Source: Cytophagales bacterium (GTDB lineage Bacteria; Bacteroidota; Bacteroidia; Cytophagales; Cyclobacteriaceae). From it: a stretch of DNA of 16,099 nt. Of the stretch, positions 1-5,618 are shown in pieces. Location: NCBI GenBank assembly GCA_020063545.1, contig JAGUUF010000009.1, positions 1 through 16,099 on the forward strand, in the 5' to 3' direction. Each line of letters opens with the position of its first letter. The stretch's first letter is position 1. Below the pieces are notes generated by a model. The model ran no database searches, was not told the origin of the DNA, and worked only from the letters and a program-made list of their open reading frames with translations. A program made the translations under genes and the position numbers.

Positions 1-1
1 T

Positions 2-2116
2 GCCGGAAGCATACAGGATGGAGTAGGTGGTGCACTTATGAAGTACCCGATGTCAGTGTCAGTCGATGGTGACTATGCCTACATTGTAAGCACCGGAAGT
101 AATGCACTTGAGATAGTTAACATAGATGACCCAACTAATCCGGTTCATGCGGGAAGCATAGAAAATGGAAGCGGAAATGCGGTTCTTGATTTCCCTGTAT
201 ATGTGCTTGCTTCAGGTACTAACGCGTATATTTTATCAACCAATAGCGCTTCACTTGAAATTGTAGATGTTTCTGATCCCAGTGCACCTTTTCATAAAGC
301 AACGATAAAGAACGGGGACGGTAGTGTTAAGTTGAGAGGTGCTCGTTCAGTTTATGTACAAGGAGATTATGCCTATGTAGCCTGTTCTATCAGCAATTCG
401 TTGACAGTAATTGATGTGAGTGTTCCGAATAAACCTCGCCCTGCCGGCATAATTCTGGACGGACAAAACGGAGCGAATTTGAAGGGCGCGTGCGGGGTGT
501 ATGTAACTGACGATTTGGCGTTTGTAGCAAGCAGTTCGGGACAGGCCCTAGAAATCCTCAATGTCTCTGACCCCACCAACCCCGTTCATGTATCCACGCT
601 ATCGGATGGTGAAAATGGGGCCGTATTGGGCCATCCATATTCACTGTGCGTTTCTGGTAATTACGCTTTTGTTTGTAACTATTTCGATAGCAACTTAGAG
701 ATTGTGGACATTAGTAATCCATTGACTCCAACTCATTTGGCCTCCATTCCCACAGGCATCCTCCCTACTTCTGTAGTTGTGAAAGAAAACTACGCCTATC
801 TTTCTACAAGCTCTGCTTTACAGATTATAGACATCTCTAATCCAGCTGCTCCCTTCATTGCATCTAGTATAGAGAACGGGGTCGATGGAGCGGTAATCTC
901 GGGTGCGAGTAGTCTATATTTATCTGACGGATACGTATACTTAACTAATGTTTTTACTGATAATCTGGAAATAATAGACGCATCCGACCCATTACTTCCC
1001 AAGCATGCTGGAAAAACAAATTTTCCGGATTACATACTCAAAAGTCCTCAAGGGATAGCAGTTGAAGGAAATTATGCTTATGTAACCTCCCCTGGTGCTT
1101 TTAATGTGCTGGACATTTCGAATAAAAACGATCCTGCTCTTGTAACTCGAGTAACAAACGGAGATGGGGAGGTTAAAATTGGTATTTCACTATTTCTTAA
1201 AGATACGTATTGCTTCATTGTTGAGCCTTCTGTTGGTGTTTTACAAATTATAGATTTGAATGGGCCAAATCCTCCTTCATCTTTGCAGACGGTTGATAGC
1301 ACCAGTACTTCATTCAGAGTCCGGTGGAAGAAAGAAATAGGAGCCACCAGCTATTTCATCGACTTATTCACAGGTGGAAATGCGCATAATTTTTTAGACG
1401 GTCGTTTTACCAATGTACCGGTTAATGATACCTCTTTTTTATTTAGCGGACTTAAACCCCTTACGCATTACTATTATCGTGTTCGCTCGTTCAATAGCAA
1501 AAGCTCTTCATTAAGCAGTGGCCAAGTCCACACTTTTACTTTTATTACACCTGAAGCGCTTCCGCCCTCTGAAGTTACAGCTACTTCCTTTATTGCGAAT
1601 TGGAAACCTGTAACTGAACCCGGTTGGATTTCTTCATACTCGTTTGATATTGCTTTGGACGAAGAATTCACTGATCCTTTTAACATCATCCTGCCAGGAC
1701 AATATATCGGTATTTACTTTAGTGATTTACCCAATGATCTGAACTATTATTATAGGGTCCGAGCAGGTGGATATTATAACACAGACAATATTGTATACTC
1801 ACCTCCTTCAAACGTCATTATGGTTACATTATCTCCTATTACAGGAGTTTCTGATCAAGAGCAAGATCAAGCATGCTCAATAGAAGTATTTCCTGTTCCA
1901 GCAACAACCGAAATCAACATTATGTTCAAAGGCTTTGACAGCTGTTGTGAAGTATCCTATTCGATATATAATTTAATGGGTCAAATCGTTTATCAAAGTA
2001 AGGGATCAGATCTTCAAACAGTTTCCATCTCCATATTAACGCTTCCAATCGGGTTTTATGTCATTAAAGCCGTTCAAGGAGATAAAAACTCAACTAAAGC
2101 GTTTGTCAAAAAATAG
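2..2116 (+). CDS. Secreted LVIVD-repeat protein with two fibronectin III domains and type IX sorting domain (5' partial)
   Basis: The reading frame is open from base 2; an ATG at 38 is internal, because the codons before it (AGSIQDGVGGAL) continue the repeat seen later as AGSIENGSGNAVL. The 5' end therefore lies outside the window and 704 codons are visible. Residues 1-415 hold about nine LVIVD-type units of roughly 45-50 residues, each with a YAYV/YAFV strand and an (I/V)(I/V)D(I/V)S(D/N)P turn. LVIVD repeats are expected to fold as a beta-propeller. Two fibronectin III-like domains follow (about 420-517 and 518-610, both with the YYYRVR strand). The last 75 or so residues (FPVPATTEI, YNLMGQIVY, GFYVIKAVQG, KAFVKK) match the type A C-terminal sorting domain that sends Bacteroidota proteins through the type IX secretion system. 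The role is probably adhesion or binding at the cell surface; no catalytic motif is seen. The gene is clearly AT-richer than the genes to the right. Confidence 0.88.
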   Translation, partial: AGSIQDGVGGALMKYPMSVSVDGDYAYIVSTGSNALEIVNIDDPTNPVHAGSIENGSGNAVLDFPVYVLASGTNAYILSTNSASLEIVDVSDPSAPFHKATIKNGDGSVKLRGARSVYVQGDYAYVACSISNSLTVIDVSVPNKPRPAGIILDGQNGANLKGACGVYVTDDLAFVASSSGQALEILNVSDPTNPVHVSTLSDGENGAVLGHPYSLCVSGNYAFVCNYFDSNLEIVDISNPLTPTHLASIPTGILPTSVVVKENYAYLSTSSALQIIDISNPAAPFIASSIENGVDGAVISGASSLYLSDGYVYLTNVFTDNLEIIDASDPLLPKHAGKTNFPDYILKSPQGIAVEGNYAYVTSPGAFNVLDISNKNDPALVTRVTNGDGEVKIGISLFLKDTYCFIVEPSVGVLQIIDLNGPNPPSSLQTVDSTSTSFRVRWKKEIGATSYFIDLFTGGNAHNFLDGRFTNVPVNDTSFLFSGLKPLTHYYYRVRSFNSKSSSLSSGQVHTFTFITPEALPPSEVTATSFIANWKPVTEPGWISSYSFDIALDEEFTDPFNIILPGQYIGIYFSDLPNDLNYYYRVRAGGYYNTDNIVYSPPSNVIMVTLSPITGVSDQEQDQACSIEVFPVPATTEINIMFKGFDSCCEVSYSIYNLMGQIVYQSKGSDLQTVSISILTLPIGFYVIKAVQGDKNSTKAFVKK

Positions 2117-2144
2117 GGTATGATGCTCGACATAGTCGTCAATT

Positions 2145-2168
2145 CAAGTTGTAAACTTGTTTGTTTAC
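2145..2168 (+). terminator. Possible terminator hairpin after the LVIVD gene
   Basis: CAAGTT (2145-2150) and AACTTG (2154-2159) form a perfect 6-bp stem with a 3-base loop, 28 bp after the stop codon, followed by the T-rich TTTGTTTAC. An alternative stem, GTAAAC (2151-2156) with GTTTAC (2163-2168), overlaps it, so only one can form at a time. The stems are short and AU-rich, so termination is only plausible. The remaining intergenic sequence to 2331 shows no convincing promoter match. Confidence 0.35.
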
Positions 2169-2331
2169 TTAATGGCGGGCTTCCGTGTTGATTGAAGCGT
2201 TCCCAAATTTACTTGCACCAAAACGTTACCTGCAATGCCCTACATCACATACATTAAACTCACCAACTCATGAAAGAATATGTACACAAATATTCCATTG
2301 ACCTGACTTAACCAAAACAAACGAATCAGGA

Positions 2332-3186
2332 ATGAATAAACCATTAACGATTATTCTGACACTTCTGGCGATGACAGCACTTGGACAAAAAAATCCAACG
2401 GAAGAAGCGCAACCCTTAGTAGCGGAAGGAAAACTCCTTTATAAGTCTGAAATGGCTTCCTGGTATGGTACAGATTTGTTTTTAGAAATCTACACGAACC
2501 GGGAAAACATAGGCGGCTACTTTTCGTACCTGGAAGGCGATTCCGCAACGTGCATTTTCTTCTCGAAAGCAGAAAATCCGAAAGTAATCGGCACAATTTC
2601 GTTTGACAGCACCTACTCCGTAAAAACAGCCAAAACCAACCTGACGGAAAGAGATTTTACCAGTATGGAAAACGACTTGTATCAAATCCGGAAAATTGCA
2701 TTACAGGAATTGATTACGAATACAAACGGATTTTTTACGTTTTATGAAAACACAAATCCTAACCTTATTCCGCTTATTCGCGGGCAAGAAAAAAAAGTTT
2801 ATATTTTAACAGGCCCGCAAACGAGTGGTGTTGTGATATTCGGCAACGACTACATGCTTACGTTTGACGAAAACAATACTATTGTAGCCAAAAAACGACT
2901 CCATAAAAACATCATCCCGATTGAATACGGGAAAACTCAAGATGGCAAAGAAGTGGTCGGAGCCGTGCACAGCCACCTGCCCGAAACAGGCGAATACATT
3001 ACCGCCACCGACATTTGTACATTAATGCTTTACGCCAAATTTGCTGCATGGAAAACTTATACGGTAATCTCAACAAAATATGTAAACCTATGGAATTGCG
3101 AAACCAACACGCTAACGGTAATTCCAAGGAATGTAACGGAACGAATAAACAATGACCAGGGTAAACGAAATAAGAAAAAGAATTAA
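2332..3186 (+). CDS. Secreted protein of unknown function with a JAMM-like HSH...D motif
   Basis: This protein has 284 residues. The N-terminus (MNKPLTIILTLLAMTALGQ) is a short basic-hydrophobic Sec signal peptide with probable cleavage after ALG or near GQK, so export to the periplasm is likely. I do not recognise a named family with certainty. The most informative part is about 205-232: GKEVVGAVHSHLPETGEYI followed by TATDICTLMLY. It places H213, H215 and D227 in an arrangement like the zinc site of JAMM/JAB (MPN+) proteases, except that the spacing from the second His to Asp is one residue longer than the usual HxHx10D, and no clear upstream catalytic Glu can be assigned. The C-terminus is strongly basic (RNKKKN). 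The gene stands alone, 215 bp after the previous gene and 62 bp before the next, and is AT-rich. The start is the ATG directly in front of the signal peptide, with a weak purine-rich CAGGA just upstream. Confidence 0.75.
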   Translation: MNKPLTIILTLLAMTALGQKNPTEEAQPLVAEGKLLYKSEMASWYGTDLFLEIYTNRENIGGYFSYLEGDSATCIFFSKAENPKVIGTISFDSTYSVKTAKTNLTERDFTSMENDLYQIRKIALQELITNTNGFFTFYENTNPNLIPLIRGQEKKVYILTGPQTSGVVIFGNDYMLTFDENNTIVAKKRLHKNIIPIEYGKTQDGKEVVGAVHSHLPETGEYITATDICTLMLYAKFAAWKTYTVISTKYVNLWNCETNTLTVIPRNVTERINNDQGKRNKKKN

Positions 3187-3198
3187 GCTGGAGTGAAG

Positions 3199-3228
3199 TT
3201 GTACACTGGCTACAAGGTCATACTTTTG
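3199..3228 (+). promoter_or_regulatory. Bacteroidota-type housekeeping promoter for the 3249 lipoprotein gene
   Basis: TTG (3199-3201) and TACTTTTG (3221-3228), separated by 19 bp, match the Bacteroidota sigma-A consensus TTG-N(17-23)-TAnnTTTG at every defined base. Transcription would start around 3233-3237, giving a leader of about 15 bases that is A-rich just before the GTG start at 3249. This supports that otherwise uncertain start codon. Confidence 0.7.
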
Positions 3229-3248
3229 TATAGAAAAAACTGTTACCC

Positions 3249-4388
3249 GTGCGCTGGCTGTTCTTAACTGTTTCTTTTAACGTTTTTACCAACAACCTGC
3301 TGAAGCCGATCGGCAGGCTGGTACTGTTCGGTGCCCTGGCCGTTTCGTGTTCAGACGATGAAAACCCTGCAGGCTATGCCGAAATAAACGGAACACCCTT
3401 TACCCCTTCTTCGGCAGTTGCCGTCATCAGCGGCAAGGGGTTATTTGTTGAACTGGCCTCGGGTACTTCGTACCTGCGCCTATGGGTACCCCGGTATAAA
3501 GGCGGAACGCTTTCGGTTTTTAACGCCCGCCACGGTGCTGGCTGCGGTGTTGAAATGCAGGCCATAGCCGAATTCCTGGACGACTCCGGTAAGGTACACT
3601 ACAGCGTTTCGGGCACACTGGCAGTATCGCTTGTGGGAGGCATTGCTTCGGGCAGGTTTTCGTTTTATGCCGAAAGCATGGACGATTCGGAAGTTACCGT
3701 AAGCAACGGTACGTTCACCATACCCGTTTCCGGGCCGCCCGGGTGCGTGCTATCAAGGAGCGACCGGGAAATATATGACAATCAACGCATCACCCATTAT
3801 ACCTACAACCAGGCGGGTAACCTGGTAGGTATTTCGCAGACCACTGCCGGTGAAACGATTAGCGCTTACATTAGCTACCATAACACGAAGCCGGTAAGCA
3901 TCGCCACCGGGGGTACTCTGTGCAGTTCGTTAACCCTGCTGAACTACTCGGGGGACAAAATCAGTTCCACCGCCAATCCAACTTCACATGCGTTTCAATA
4001 CAACGGCTCCCTGCTGCAGCAGTACACTTACTTTACCGATCAGACGTTTACGTTTACCTACAGTGAAGAATCAAACCTGGTAGAAAGCACGTGGGCGTAT
4101 GATGCGTACACGTACACCGTTACCTATGGCGACTACGATGATCAACCCAACCCCTCAACGCTTGTACTACCCGCGGTGGACCAACAACAGGCGGTACTCG
4201 TTCTGCTGAACAGTTTCTTTCCGTTCATACCCGCTACCGGCAGCGCGAACAACCCGCGGCAGCTTGGAGCCGGCACGGTAGAATATGAGTATAACAAGGC
4301 CGGTTACCCGGTAAAAATTACCTTCAAAGATTCCGCGGGCAACCCGGCAGGCATGCCCATCCTGCTCAGGTATACCAATTGCCGATAA
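3249..4388 (+). CDS. Predicted surface-exposed lipoprotein with DUF6252-like N-terminal domain and YD-like C-terminal region
   Basis: This protein has 379 residues and begins at GTG. Only five codons lie between that codon and the upstream in-frame stop TAG at 3231, and the promoter just upstream fits it. The hydrophobic stretch ends in LAVSC, so the lipidated residue is Cys34. The next residues, SDDE, match the acidic lipoprotein export signal that places Bacteroidota lipoproteins on the outside of the outer membrane. Residues about 43-165 (AEINGTPFTPSSAVAVISGK, GRFSFYAES, VSNGTFTIPVSG) resemble the beta-rich DUF6252-type domain of small Bacteroidota lipoproteins. From about 170 the protein has strand-turn units such as HYTYNQAGNLVGIS and VEYEYNKAGYPVKI, like YD-repeat or DUF4595-like proteins. 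No catalytic residues are apparent; ligand binding or a structural role is the likeliest guess. It is convergent with the S46 remnant, whose stop lies 6 bp beyond this gene's stop. GC content is clearly higher than in the two genes to its left. Confidence 0.8.
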   Translation: MRWLFLTVSFNVFTNNLLKPIGRLVLFGALAVSCSDDENPAGYAEINGTPFTPSSAVAVISGKGLFVELASGTSYLRLWVPRYKGGTLSVFNARHGAGCGVEMQAIAEFLDDSGKVHYSVSGTLAVSLVGGIASGRFSFYAESMDDSEVTVSNGTFTIPVSGPPGCVLSRSDREIYDNQRITHYTYNQAGNLVGISQTTAGETISAYISYHNTKPVSIATGGTLCSSLTLLNYSGDKISSTANPTSHAFQYNGSLLQQYTYFTDQTFTFTYSEESNLVESTWAYDAYTYTVTYGDYDDQPNPSTLVLPAVDQQQAVLVLLNSFFPFIPATGSANNPRQLGAGTVEYEYNKAGYPVKITFKDSAGNPAGMPILLRYTNCR

Positions 4389-4394
4389 TGATGA

Positions 4395-4554
4395 TTACTT
4401 CAATACCAACTCATTGATAATATTCTTCGCTCCTCCCAGTTTATCAATGCACCAGAGCACATAGCGGATGTCAACGCAGATGGTGCGGTTCATGTCTTTA
4501 TCAAAAGCAATTTTATGGCTCAGCGCTTCGTAGCTGCCGTCAAACGCCAGGCCG
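4395..4554 (-). pseudogene. Truncated remnant of an S46 peptidase gene (last 53 codons)
   Basis: Read on the minus strand, this encodes GLAFDGSYEALSHKIAFDKD and continues to a terminal NIINELVLK and a TAA stop. It aligns without gaps to the last 160 bp of the intact S46 gene at 5619-5778, with 147 of 160 bases identical. Nine of the 13 differences are synonymous and the other four are conservative (N/S, I/V, K/R, S/N). Homology stops abruptly at 4554/4555, two codons upstream of the FDG motif. Beyond that the frame stays open only to about 4625, without resemblance to S46 sequence and without a start codon, and the catalytic Ser, Asp and His regions are all missing. It cannot encode an active enzyme. 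It lies in the same orientation as the intact gene, so the pair forms a direct repeat flanking the esterase gene. Confidence 0.9.
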
Positions 4555-4618
4555 CTCTGAAAATTCCGACTATTCCAGCAAAATGAAAAAATCGGAAATT
4601 CTATGGCAGCCGAACTGT

Positions 4619-5554
4619 AACGTATTCATTTCTTATTGCGTCTAACGGTTTACCAATACAACCATTCCGCCTGTGAAAAAAGCTGTCTCATACATAAGCG
4701 TCATCATAATCACATCTGTGCTGTCAATCATTATACATTCTATTTTAACCGGGGATGATGGTGCCTCCTCAGGGAATAAAATACAGACAAGTCTCTATTC
4801 AAAGATCTTGGGTGAAGAGCGGGAACTTATCATACATCTTCCCAGGGACTATGACTCCGCTGAATCATACCCGGTGATGTACGTTTTAGATGGCGGCTCA
4901 CAAGCCACGCATATTGCCAACACAATGGATGTTCTGGCAACAGCAGGGTACACTCCCAAAACCATTATTGTGGGGATTCCAAATACGAGCCTGAAAAACA
5001 GGGAGAAGAATTTGACGCCTCCTTTCATGCGCAGAGATAACGATGACATAAATAGCGAATTAGGAGAAGGGGACAAATTTTTGCGTTTTATGGAATCAGA
5101 ACTTTTCGCTTTCATTGAGGGAACATATTCAACAACGCATACGAGACTCTTCAGCGGAAATTCAAGAGGTGGCCTGCTGGTGATGTATTCCCTTGTATAT
5201 AGACCAGAAATGTTCCATGCCCGATTCTGTTACAGTACTCCATTTTGGCGTCAGGACAATATACTTGCCACTACGGTAGGCGAGTTCTTAGACTCAAGGG
5301 ATACCCTGAGCACTTTCATATACATGAGCGCAGGAGAAAATGAAACCGATAACATTAAGAATGGTTTGCGCGAAATGACAAAAACCATTCAAGCTAAGGC
5401 CCCCATTGGATTAACCCTGTACTCCGACTATACTCCCAATGCAATTCATCAGGATAACGCCCCACTTTCTGCTGCCAAAGGAATTGCCAGATGGAGCGAA
5501 TACATGAAACAACGTTAAATCAGCAGTAACACTTAAACTAACAACGTATTTATT
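4619..5554. repeat. Near-identical 12-base direct repeats bracketing the esterase gene
   Basis: AACGTATTCATT at 4619-4630 and AACGTATTTATT at 5543-5554 differ at one base and lie 42 bp before the esterase start and 24 bp after its stop. They could mark the edges of an inserted segment, but a 12-base match with one mismatch in AT-rich DNA can also arise by chance. Confidence 0.25.
4673..5518 (+). CDS. Membrane-anchored putative esterase, alpha/beta hydrolase (Esterase D/IroE-Fes-like)
   Basis: This protein has 281 residues and begins at GTG, followed by AAAAAAGCT coding for KKA. Residues 4-26 form one hydrophobic segment that is either an uncleaved anchor or a signal peptide; the enzyme would face the periplasm. 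The body matches the putative esterase family (PF00756; COG2819 type): ERELIIHLPRDYDSAESYPV (49-68) then MYVLDGG is its typical opening strand, and GNSRGG (162-167) is the nucleophile elbow with Ser164. His259 in AIHQ near the C-terminus is the probable catalytic His, and Glu222 or Glu224 in GENE the probable acid. Relatives hydrolyse ferri-siderophores, S-formylglutathione or small acyl esters; the substrate here cannot be read from the sequence. No promoter is obvious. The gene is AT-richer than its neighbours and lies between the two copies of the S46 3' end, which suggests it arrived as a separate segment. Confidence 0.8.
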   Translation: MKKAVSYISVIIITSVLSIIIHSILTGDDGASSGNKIQTSLYSKILGEERELIIHLPRDYDSAESYPVMYVLDGGSQATHIANTMDVLATAGYTPKTIIVGIPNTSLKNREKNLTPPFMRRDNDDINSELGEGDKFLRFMESELFAFIEGTYSTTHTRLFSGNSRGGLLVMYSLVYRPEMFHARFCYSTPFWRQDNILATTVGEFLDSRDTLSTFIYMSAGENETDNIKNGLREMTKTIQAKAPIGLTLYSDYTPNAIHQDNAPLSAAKGIARWSEYMKQR

Positions 5555-5618
5555 GACCGGATCAGCCTTCCTGCTCCCGGTATTGCAGAAACAAAAATTC
5601 CTTAGGTAAGCTTTTCGG

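Noticed and set aside
2270..2311. Thirteen-codon frame MKEYVHKYSIDLT upstream of the 2332 gene, considered as a leader peptide
   Set aside because: There is no ribosome binding site, no runs of one regulatory amino acid and no attenuator hairpin after it.
4561..4600. AAATTCCGA...TCGGAAATT imperfect inverted repeat just beyond the S46 remnant, considered as an insertion-sequence end
   Set aside because: The arms match at 8 of 9 bases only, the spacer is 22 bp, and no transposase or target duplication is found.
4640..4646. GTCTAAC, which matches an integron attC core (RYYYAAC), near the esterase gene
   Set aside because: No partner GTTRRRY core or inner L boxes at suitable distance, and no attC-like site on the other side of the gene; a 7-base match is expected by chance.
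5556..5582. ACCGG...CCGGT inverted repeat between the esterase and S46 stops, considered as a bidirectional terminator
   Set aside because: Only 5 bp of stem with a 17-base loop and no T-run on either strand.
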